Shown: in pieces, positions 57,155 to 64,000 of the stretch
Numbering within the stretch: the first letter of the stretch is position 1
Layout: the number at the start of each line of letters is the position of its first letter
Assembly (NCBI GenBank): GCA_018699935.1
Contig: JABISF010000036.1
Span: forward strand, 1-64,000
Origin: Flavobacteriaceae bacterium
Lineage (GTDB): Bacteria; Bacteroidota; Bacteroidia; Flavobacteriales; Flavobacteriaceae
DNA: 64,000 bases
Direction of reading: 5' to 3'
Translations under genes and position numbers: made by a program
Notes under the pieces: generated by a model
Database searches by the model: none
Told to the model about the DNA's origin: nothing
The model's input: only the letters and a program-made list of their open reading frames with translations

Positions 57155-58954
57155 ATGATTCCAGAGCAGGTCGCTTTACAGTTAAAAGGTCTTCCCGAAG
57201 AACCCGGCGTTTATCAATACTATGATAAACAGGACAAAATCATCTATGTAGGGAAGGCAAAAAACTTAAAAAAAAGAGTCGCTTCCTATTTTACCAAAAC
57301 CCACGACAACAGAAAAACGGCGGTTTTAGTAAAAAAAATTGAACGTATCGAACACATCGTTGTCACCTCCGAGATGGATGCCCTCCTTTTGGAAAACAAC
57401 CTGATTAAAAAATACAGGCCCCGCTATAATGTCCTGCTGAAAGATGATAAAACCTACCCCTGGTTGTGCATCAAAAAAGAAGATTTTCCGCGTATTTTCT
57501 CCACCCGAAGGGTCATCAAAGACGGGTCGGAATACTACGGCCCTTATACCCATAAAAAGACCATCTATACCTTATTGGATTTGATCAAAGGCTTATATCC
57601 CATTCGCTCTTGTACCTATGACCTAAGCCCTGAAAAAATTGCATCCAAAAAATACAAGCTCTGTTTGGAATATCACTTGGGAAACTGCCTAGGCCCATGC
57701 GAATCAAAAATGACCGCTGAAGATTATGCGGAAAATATTGCTGCGGTTCGAAACATCATTAAAGGAGATTTTAAAAGTGCTTTGATCGATTTAACAAAGC
57801 AGATGATGCAGTATGCGGATGAATTGGCTTTCGAAAAGGCACAAAAAATCAAAGAAAAAATTGAAAGCCTAGAAAACTATCAATCCAAATCGACCATTGT
57901 TAATCCAAAAATCAACAATGTGGATGTTTTTTCCATCATCAGTGATGAAAGTTATGGTTACATCAATTATTTACAGGTAGCGCACGGGGCTATTGTTCGT
58001 TCGCATACCTTGGAAATCAAAAAAAAATTGGAAGAGACCGATGCAGAATTGTTACAATTGGGAATCATCGAAATTCGGCAATTGTTTTACAGTAGTGCTA
58101 CGATTGTTTTTTCTTCTGAAAAAATCACCTTGGGGGAATCCATAAAAGTTGTTTTACCCCAACAAGGGGACAAACGAAAACTCCTTGACCTTTCGTTGCG
58201 AAATGCGAAATTTTTTAGGATGGATCGGTTTAAACAGATGAAGATTGTGGATCCCGACCGTCATGTCAAACGCATCATGAGCCAGATGAAGGCCGACTTA
58301 CGTTTGTCTGCCGAACCCTATCATATCGAGTGTTTTGACAACTCCAACATTCAGGGCAGCAATCCGGTTGCCGCATGTGTAGTGTTTAAAAGTGGAAAAC
58401 CCAGTAAAAAAGAGTATCGGCATTACAACATCAAAACCGTTGTTGGTCCCGACGACTTTGCTTCCATGGAGGAAGTCGTATTCCGACGTTATAAACGATT
58501 GAAGGAAGAGGACGCACCACTGCCCCAATTAATTGTCATCGACGGAGGAAAAGGGCAGCTTTCTTCTGCTGTAAAAAGTCTTGATCTCTTGGGTTTAAGA
58601 GGGCAAATCGCCATCGTAGGCATCGCCAAACGCTTGGAAGAAATCTACTTTCCCGAGGACCCTATTCCACTGTATTTGGATAAAAAATCTGAAAGTCTAA
58701 AAATCATTCAGCGGGCAAGAGACGAAGCCCACCGTTTTGGAATTACTTTTCATCGTCAAAAAAGAAGCAATCAAAGTTTGCATTCCCAACTGGATCAAAT
58801 TGAAGGCATTGGTCCCACCACCCGTGCTGCCCTATTACAACAATTTAAATCCTTTAAAAGAGTTCAAACCGCTAGTGAACAAGATCTGGTATCCTTGTTG
58901 GGTGCAAAAAGAGGGAAGAAAATTTTCGCTGCCATAAAAGTAGCAACTTCCTAA
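57155..58954 (+). CDS. uvrC: Excinuclease ABC subunit C
   Basis: The ATG at 57155 gives 599 residues, the usual length; the in-frame ATGs upstream would add an unlikely 46-residue leader. N-terminal GIY-YIG nuclease (LPEEPGVYQYYDKQDKIIYVGKAKNLKKRV), the UvrB-binding UVR motif (FEKAQKIKEKIESLENY), the RNase-H-like nuclease (IECFDNSNIQGSNPVAACVVF) and a C-terminal helix-hairpin-helix (IEGIGPTTRAALLQQF) are all present. It cuts both sides of lesions in nucleotide excision repair. Confidence 0.95.
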   Translation: MIPEQVALQLKGLPEEPGVYQYYDKQDKIIYVGKAKNLKKRVASYFTKTHDNRKTAVLVKKIERIEHIVVTSEMDALLLENNLIKKYRPRYNVLLKDDKTYPWLCIKKEDFPRIFSTRRVIKDGSEYYGPYTHKKTIYTLLDLIKGLYPIRSCTYDLSPEKIASKKYKLCLEYHLGNCLGPCESKMTAEDYAENIAAVRNIIKGDFKSALIDLTKQMMQYADELAFEKAQKIKEKIESLENYQSKSTIVNPKINNVDVFSIISDESYGYINYLQVAHGAIVRSHTLEIKKKLEETDAELLQLGIIEIRQLFYSSATIVFSSEKITLGESIKVVLPQQGDKRKLLDLSLRNAKFFRMDRFKQMKIVDPDRHVKRIMSQMKADLRLSAEPYHIECFDNSNIQGSNPVAACVVFKSGKPSKKEYRHYNIKTVVGPDDFASMEEVVFRRYKRLKEEDAPLPQLIVIDGGKGQLSSAVKSLDLLGLRGQIAIVGIAKRLEEIYFPEDPIPLYLDKKSESLKIIQRARDEAHRFGITFHRQKRSNQSLHSQLDQIEGIGPTTRAALLQQFKSFKRVQTASEQDLVSLLGAKRGKKIFAAIKVATS

Positions 58955-59037
58955 ATTTCGGAAGGCTAACGATCAAAAAATAACGCCCCCTTAACAATTT
59001 GTGGAATGGTTTTAGCGTTATTCCCATGAGCAATTTC

Positions 59038-59045
59038 TATTTTTG
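59038..59045 (+). promoter_or_regulatory. -7 promoter box (TATTTTTG) for the DUF3108 gene
   Basis: TATTTTTG matches TAnnTTTG and ends three bases before the ATG at 59049, so the transcript would be nearly leaderless. Confidence 0.45.
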
Positions 59046-59048
59046 AAT

Positions 59049-59846
59049 ATGAAAAATATTTTTCTACTCATCCTCGCATTATGGATGTTCAGCGGTTTTC
59101 AACAATTACCGGAAACCACTTCCTCCTATCCTATTCCCCCTTTTAAGGAGGGCGAATGGTTTCAATTACGCATCCATTACGGGCTCATTAATGCGGGTTA
59201 TGCAACGCTTTCCCTAGAAAAAGACAGCCTTGAAAACAAAGCCGTTTTCCACGCCAAAGGTTTTGGTGAAACTACCGGGATTTCGAGTTTTTTCTTTAAA
59301 GTGGAAGATTATTATGAAAGTTATTTTGACGAAAAAAGTGGTCTCCCCTATAAGTTTATCCGAAATATTGATGAAGGAGGATATACCAAGAATGTGGAAA
59401 TCAACTTTGACCATGAAAAAAGGATCGCTCATGTGAATGACAAAAAGAAGAACACCCAAAAAAAGTTTGTCTTTGAAAAAGACGTACAAGATTTGATTTC
59501 TTGTTTTTACTATTTGCGAAACTTTTATCCCGAAGAGGAAATTCTTGTCAATGAAAGTTTTAGTTTAAATATGTTTTTCGACAATGAAAATTATATATTT
59601 AAACTAAAGTACCTCGGCAAAGAAAACGTGAGCACAAAATTTGGCGAAGTGCGTTGTATCAAATTTCGCCCGCTCGTTCAGTCGGGGCGTGTGTTTAAGG
59701 AACAAGAGAGTTTAACGTTGTGGATTTCGGACGACAAAAATAAAATCCCTGTTCGTCTTCAAGCCGATATTTTGGTGGGATCCATCAAGGCCGATTTGGA
59801 AAATTTCAAAAATTTAAAACATCCCTTTGAAATCCAGGTTCGTTGA
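59049..59846 (+). CDS. DUF3108 exported protein
   Basis: The start at 59049 (MKNIFLLILALWMFSG) gives 265 residues with a signal peptide. FKEGEWFQLRIHYGLINAGYATLSLE and ISSFFFKVEDYYESYFDEKSG mark DUF3108, and the C-terminal half (FGEVRCIKFRPLVQSG, LTLWISDDKNKIPVRLQADI) completes the family. The fold is a lipid-binding-like beta barrel in the envelope. Role unknown. An M23 peptidase follows 87 bases later. Confidence 0.82.
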   Translation: MKNIFLLILALWMFSGFQQLPETTSSYPIPPFKEGEWFQLRIHYGLINAGYATLSLEKDSLENKAVFHAKGFGETTGISSFFFKVEDYYESYFDEKSGLPYKFIRNIDEGGYTKNVEINFDHEKRIAHVNDKKKNTQKKFVFEKDVQDLISCFYYLRNFYPEEEILVNESFSLNMFFDNENYIFKLKYLGKENVSTKFGEVRCIKFRPLVQSGRVFKEQESLTLWISDDKNKIPVRLQADILVGSIKADLENFKNLKHPFEIQVR

Positions 59847-59933
59847 AGGGTTGCTGTGAATTGTAAATAAAAACCTCGCATCCGTTGTATTAAATTCTTA
59901 AGCTTCTTAACTTTGATTCCCAAAAGCACTTTC

Positions 59934-61229
59934 GTGAAACAAACTATATTCTTGCTAAGCCTGCTCCTTCTTTGGCGTTGTGGGGATTCCCCCGTGTCCG
60001 AACAAATGGAAGAGAAAACGCCCGAGGTGGTGATTCCAGAAACAAAATTTGGCCTCGATTTAGATCGCTTTTCAATCGTGGAACGCAAAATCAAAAGCGG
60101 GGATACCTTCGGAAAAATTTTGGAAGGCTTGAATATAGATTACCCCCAGGTATATAATATTTTGGAGGCTTTAAAGGGGACAGAGGTCAGTGTACGAAAA
60201 CTCACTTTGGGGAAACCCTACAGTGTTTTTTATACCAAAGACAGCCTTCAACGCCCGGAGTATTTTGTATACCATCCCAGTATTGCCAGTTATACCCTCA
60301 TTCACCTCCAAGACAGCCTCTACGGAGCAAAAATCAGTAAGCCCGTTCAAATCCGAGAATTATCTGCCTCGGGAGTGATTGAAAGCTCACTCTACGAAAC
60401 ACTTCAAAACAGCAATATCAATGAGGACATGACTTATTCCTTGTCCGAAATTTATGCTTGGACGATAGATTTTTTCCGTTTGCAAAAAGGCGATCGTTTC
60501 AAGGTAATTTATACCGAAAAATTTGTGGACGATAGTATTTCTATTGGCATTGACCGAATCAAAGCGGCCTACTTTGAACACAAAGGCGAACCGCTCTATG
60601 CCTTTGAATTTGAATCTGATCCTGAAAAAGGGATTATTGATTATTTCGACCAAAATGCAAAAAATCTAAGACGTGCCTTTTTGCAAGGCCCTTTAAAATT
60701 TAATCGCATTTCTTCGCGTTATAATTTAAAAAGAAGAATTGCCTATTACGGCAACCGCATCCGACCCCACAAAGGAACTGATTTTGCCGCCTCTGTAGGA
60801 ACCCCCATTTTGGCAACCGCCAGTGGAAATGTGGTCAAATCCGCCTATACCAAAGGCAACGGGAATTATGTTACTATAAAACACAACAATACCTATTCTA
60901 CCCAATACCTCCATATGAAAAAACGAAAAGTTCGTGTGGGAGAATATGTAAAACAAGGCGATGTCATCGGTTGGGTAGGGATGACCGGGAATACCTCTGG
61001 ACCACATGTGTGTTATCGTTTTTGGAAAAATGGACAACAAGTGGATCCCTTCAAACAAAAGTTACCCGACGCAAAACCCATTTCTTCCGAATTAAAATCT
61101 AAATTTGCCGTCAAAATGGAACCCTATAAAGAACAGCTTGACTGCATTGGTTTTGAAGAATCAACGCCGGTACAAATGGCTGATTTTCAACAAAACAATA
61201 AAAATGGCAAAAACACTTCCCAATCATAA
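59934..61229 (+). CDS. M23 peptidase-like lipoprotein
   Basis: The start at GTG 59934 (MKQTIFLLSLLLLWRC) gives 431 residues and a lipoprotein signal (LLLWRC, Cys16). An N-terminal LysM/OapA-like region (IKSGDTFGKILEGLNID) precedes a C-terminal M23 domain with HKGTDFAA and GPHVCYRFWKNGQ. In classical M23 the second motif is HxH; here it is HVC, so one zinc ligand is replaced by Cys. The protein probably acts on or organises peptidoglycan. Its end overlaps pgi by 26 bases. Confidence 0.88.
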   Translation: MKQTIFLLSLLLLWRCGDSPVSEQMEEKTPEVVIPETKFGLDLDRFSIVERKIKSGDTFGKILEGLNIDYPQVYNILEALKGTEVSVRKLTLGKPYSVFYTKDSLQRPEYFVYHPSIASYTLIHLQDSLYGAKISKPVQIRELSASGVIESSLYETLQNSNINEDMTYSLSEIYAWTIDFFRLQKGDRFKVIYTEKFVDDSISIGIDRIKAAYFEHKGEPLYAFEFESDPEKGIIDYFDQNAKNLRRAFLQGPLKFNRISSRYNLKRRIAYYGNRIRPHKGTDFAASVGTPILATASGNVVKSAYTKGNGNYVTIKHNNTYSTQYLHMKKRKVRVGEYVKQGDVIGWVGMTGNTSGPHVCYRFWKNGQQVDPFKQKLPDAKPISSELKSKFAVKMEPYKEQLDCIGFEESTPVQMADFQQNNKNGKNTSQS

Positions 61230-62844
61230 TCCTCTCCATTTAAAAAGCTGGAAAGCCCTTCAACAACACCAACAAGAACTTGCTCAAACCACCATCGCCG
61301 ATCACTTCCTTCAAGAACCCGATCGTATAGAATACAGTGTCTTGGAATGGGAAGATTTTTATGTGGATGTGTCCAAAAATAGGATCAATAAACGCACCCT
61401 AGAACTTTTACTGCAATTGGCCAATGAGTCTGGACTAGAACAAGCCATCCAAGCACAATTTAACGGTGTTGCAATCAATGAAACTGAAAATAGAGCCGTA
61501 TTACATACGGCCTTACGACAAGTGGACTCCCAACCTGTTTTGGTTTCCGGTAAAAACATACTCCCCGAAATTGCATCCACCAAAGAAAAAATGTATCAGT
61601 TCTGTGAGCAGATCATATCTGGACAATGGAAAGGCTATACAGGAAAAGCCATTACGCATGTGGTGAATATCGGTATTGGAGGTTCCGATCTAGGACCCGC
61701 CATGGTATACGAGGCCTTGGCCTTCTACAAAAATCATTTGGACGTTCGATTTGTGTCCAATGTGGATGGGGATCACTACCGGGAAAAAATCAAAGATTTA
61801 AATCCTGAAACCACCCTTTTTGTAGTGGTTTCAAAAACCTTTACCACCCAAGAAACGCTTTCCAACGCCAACAGTATCCGCGCTTGGTTTTTGGAGCAAG
61901 CACCAGAATCTGCCGTAAAGAATCATTTTGCTGCCGTCTCTACTAACTTGGAAAAGACTACTGCCTTTGGAATCGCCGCGGAAAACATCTTCCCGATGAA
62001 CGATTGGGTGGGCGGTCGATTTTCATTGTGGAGCACTGTGGGTTTAAGTATCGCATTGGCGGTGGGTCCCAAGCATTTTGAAGCCTTGCTCAACGGTGCT
62101 GGACAAATGGATGTGCATTTTAAAACAAGCACTTTTGACAAGAATATTCCTGTCGTTTTGGCACTTATAAGTATTTGGTACAACAATTTTTGGGGGGCAG
62201 AAACAGAAGTTTTAGTGCCTTATACGGAATATCTGAGACAACTCCCTGCCTATTTGCAACAAGGAATCATGGAAAGTAACGGCAAAGGCGTTGGCAGAGA
62301 TGGCAAAGCCGTTGCGCATCAAACCGGCACCATCATTTGGGGGGCTTCTGGAACCAATGCACAGCACGCGTTTTTTCAATTGATTCATCAAGGAACCAAA
62401 TTAATCCCTGCGGATTTTATTGGCTTTAGAAAATCCATCCACGGAAATCAGGATCATCAACAAAAACTTTTGGCCAACTTTATTGCGCAAACGGAAGCGT
62501 TGATGAAAGGCAAATCAGCAGCTACTGTTGAAACGGAATTAAAAGCCAAAGGAATGGATACTGCTGCTATTGCCGCACTGACTCCTTTCAAGGTGTTTGA
62601 AGGCAACCGCCCCACCAATACCCTTTTTATTGAACAATTGACCCCTTACAATTTGGGCGCACTAATTGCGCTATACGAGCACAAAATTTTTGTTCAAGGA
62701 ATTCTTTGGAATATATACAGCTACGATCAATGGGGTGTGGAATTGGGGAAAGAATTGGCAAATACCGTCTTGGAAGATCTTAATTCGCAACACCCTCAAA
62801 AGCACGATCCTTCCACCGATGCTTTGATTGCAAGATCAAAATAA
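61204..62844 (+). CDS. pgi: Glucose-6-phosphate isomerase
   Basis: The start at 61204 (MAKTLPNHN) gives 546 residues; longer in-frame starts lie deep in the M23 gene. GIGGSDLGPAMVYEAL (about 158-173), the SIS-fold signature region around DWVGGRFSLWSTVGL, the MESNGKGVGRDG motif and the C-terminal QWGVELGKELA are all present. It interconverts glucose-6-phosphate and fructose-6-phosphate. It overlaps the M23 gene by 26 bases and converges with recJ. Confidence 0.96.
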   Translation: MAKTLPNHNPLHLKSWKALQQHQQELAQTTIADHFLQEPDRIEYSVLEWEDFYVDVSKNRINKRTLELLLQLANESGLEQAIQAQFNGVAINETENRAVLHTALRQVDSQPVLVSGKNILPEIASTKEKMYQFCEQIISGQWKGYTGKAITHVVNIGIGGSDLGPAMVYEALAFYKNHLDVRFVSNVDGDHYREKIKDLNPETTLFVVVSKTFTTQETLSNANSIRAWFLEQAPESAVKNHFAAVSTNLEKTTAFGIAAENIFPMNDWVGGRFSLWSTVGLSIALAVGPKHFEALLNGAGQMDVHFKTSTFDKNIPVVLALISIWYNNFWGAETEVLVPYTEYLRQLPAYLQQGIMESNGKGVGRDGKAVAHQTGTIIWGASGTNAQHAFFQLIHQGTKLIPADFIGFRKSIHGNQDHQQKLLANFIAQTEALMKGKSAATVETELKAKGMDTAAIAALTPFKVFEGNRPTNTLFIEQLTPYNLGALIALYEHKIFVQGILWNIYSYDQWGVELGKELANTVLEDLNSQHPQKHDPSTDALIARSK

Positions 62845-62853
62845 GTCTCTTTA

Positions 62854-64000
62854 CTAGGACGTTTGATCGCTTTTAAAAACAATGTCTTTGACTTTTAATT
62901 GGAGGCTAACCGTTCCATTAAATTCATTTTCTTCCAAGGTGTAGAGTACATCAAAAAATTCTTGTCCTTTAATCCGGAGTAGTTTTTCTCCCAATCCAAA
63001 ACCAATTCCGCTAAACACCACACCATCGGTATCGACCATTTCCAATTTCAAGTGGTTTTGATCTTTTCCAACCAATCGAGTGCCGCCGCTGTCTTTGCAA
63101 TTCCGAGTAACGAAAACGGGGCGCATATTTTGAGGCCCAAAAGGTTCCATTTGATGCATGATGCGAAAAATTTTTGGGCTTATTTCGGAAAACAAAATCT
63201 CCAAATCATATCGCTGTGAAGGGATTTGCTGCTCGGGCGTAATGGTCGCTTTGACTTGTGCTTCAAAGGCTGATTTAAAGGCCTCCAATTGCTCGGGTTC
63301 AAGCGTTAGACCCGCTGCATACTTATGTCCTCCAAATTGTAATAAAGATGCTTCGCAACCCACCAAAGCATCATAAACATTAAAGCCCGACACCGACCGG
63401 ACAGACCCTGCCAATACATCGCCAGAGGCCGTAAGTACGACAGTGGGACGATAATATTTTTCAATCAATCGAGAGGCTACGATGCCCACCACCCCTTTGT
63501 GCCAAGCGGGATGGTATACCACCGTGGTGGCTTTATTTTCAGCTTCTTGTAAAACGATTTGCTGTAGGGCTTCTTCGGTAATCCGCTCGTCGGTACTACG
63601 CCGTTCGGTATTAAAAAACTCTATGGAACGGGCAATGGGAAGTGCCTCCTCAAGTGTCGTCGCCGTGAGTAGACTCACTGCATTTAATCCATGATCCATC
63701 CTCCCCGCTGCATTGATTCGCGGAGCAATAATAAAAACCAAATCAGAAACAGAAAGTTGGCGTTTCAAGGTTTTTAAAAAAAATTGAAAGCCCGGCCGAG
63801 GATGCATCCGCAATTGCTCCAACCCAAAATAAGTTAAGTGCCGATTTTCACCAATCATCGGAACTATGTCTGCGGCAATGGCCGTAGCAACCAAGTCCAA
63901 AAAGGGTGTCAAAGCCTCCAAGGGTTGTCCAAAATGGTGTTGCAAGGCTTGAATTAATTTAAATCCAATCCCGCAGCCACACAATTCATCAAAGGGATAA
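62854..64000 (-). CDS. recJ: Single-stranded-DNA exonuclease RecJ, N-terminal part outside window
   Basis: The frame is open to the right window edge; the first visible residues are YPFDELCGCGIGFKLIQAL, the RecJ sequence just after the DHH core. The TTG at 63984 is not a start. Residues onward show the DHHA1 part (WHKGVVGIVASRLIEKYY, FGGHKYAAGLTL) and the C-terminal OB domain (MEPFGPQNMRPVF). RecJ degrades single-stranded DNA 5' to 3' in repair. About the first 190 residues lie beyond the window. Confidence 0.93.
   Translation of the reverse strand, partial: YPFDELCGCGIGFKLIQALQHHFGQPLEALTPFLDLVATAIAADIVPMIGENRHLTYFGLEQLRMHPRPGFQFFLKTLKRQLSVSDLVFIIAPRINAAGRMDHGLNAVSLLTATTLEEALPIARSIEFFNTERRSTDERITEEALQQIVLQEAENKATTVVYHPAWHKGVVGIVASRLIEKYYRPTVVLTASGDVLAGSVRSVSGFNVYDALVGCEASLLQFGGHKYAAGLTLEPEQLEAFKSAFEAQVKATITPEQQIPSQRYDLEILFSEISPKIFRIMHQMEPFGPQNMRPVFVTRNCKDSGGTRLVGKDQNHLKLEMVDTDGVVFSGIGFGLGEKLLRIKGQEFFDVLYTLEENEFNGTVSLQLKVKDIVFKSDQTS

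Noticed and set aside
63984..63986. TTG as a start for RecJ
   Set aside because: Codons upstream to the window edge (YPFDE) continue the RecJ sequence, so the gene is truncated by the window, not short.

Overview
The window is a chromosomal stretch of a member of the Bacteroidota, class Flavobacteriia, probably marine. The evidence is the gldD/gldE gliding-motility pair in its usual mutY-ssb-gldE-gldD order, three TonB-dependent receptors, a GldE-type CBS protein, PorX-style absence of Shine-Dalgarno sequences with A-rich leaders, repeated TAnnTTTG -7 promoter boxes, a bacillithiol-reductase homologue (YpdA) and a tiny Lys/Arg-rich protein beside HU and RNase G that fits the flavobacterial ribosomal protein bL38. 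No rRNA, tRNA, CRISPR array, prophage or insertion sequence was seen.

Layout. 1-6.1 kb: a catabolic cluster with an exported sialidase-like propeller (cut by the window edge), a fumarylacetoacetate-hydrolase-family enzyme, a DUF1080 exported glycoside hydrolase, an unknown lipoprotein and a lipoprotein PQQ dehydrogenase with an inserted cytochrome c domain. Two long gaps here carry orphan hairpins or terminators and a possible 25-residue membrane peptide. 6.2-12.0 kb (minus strand): a probable long operon of M20 amidohydrolase, exported unknown, thiolase, TesB thioesterase, PHP phosphodiesterase and SET protein. 12.0-16.4 kb: two M16 peptidase-family proteins and an EamA transporter. 16.4-22.5 kb: HMA lipoprotein, gldD, gldE, ssb, mutY, HU, the bL38-like gene and RNase G.

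22.5-26.3 kb is the one clearly accessory island: a minus-strand operon of unknown exported and membrane proteins ending in a membrane-bound TPR-LytTR regulator. The regulator is interrupted by one in-frame TAA. A 13-bp direct repeat with a 21-bp period lies in front of the operon, which is the geometry expected for a LytTR binding site. This is the best candidate for an undescribed self-regulated system.

26.3-32.1 kb: recX, a BtuB-like receptor, atpC, atpD, a MaoC hydratase and an SDR reductase. 32.2-38.0 kb: a large receptor with Ala-rich inserts, a PlsC-like acyltransferase and ypdA. 37.8-42.9 kb: glycerate kinase with a GntP permease, a DUF4270 lipoprotein carrying calcium-type Asp repeats, and a short glycogen-synthase-like protein. 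43.0-55.8 kb: panC, panD, a flippase-like membrane protein, radA, gdhA, recO, a receptor, ileS, a DksA-like protein and an exported protein. 55.8-64.0 kb: lspA, 5-FTHF cyclo-ligase, uvrC, a DUF3108 protein, an M23 peptidase, pgi and the C-terminal part of recJ, cut by the window edge.

Two consecutive genes (55158-55769 and lspA) seem to start at non-standard codons, ATA and ATT/CTG. Their N-terminal signal or membrane segments have no ATG, GTG or TTG in front of them.
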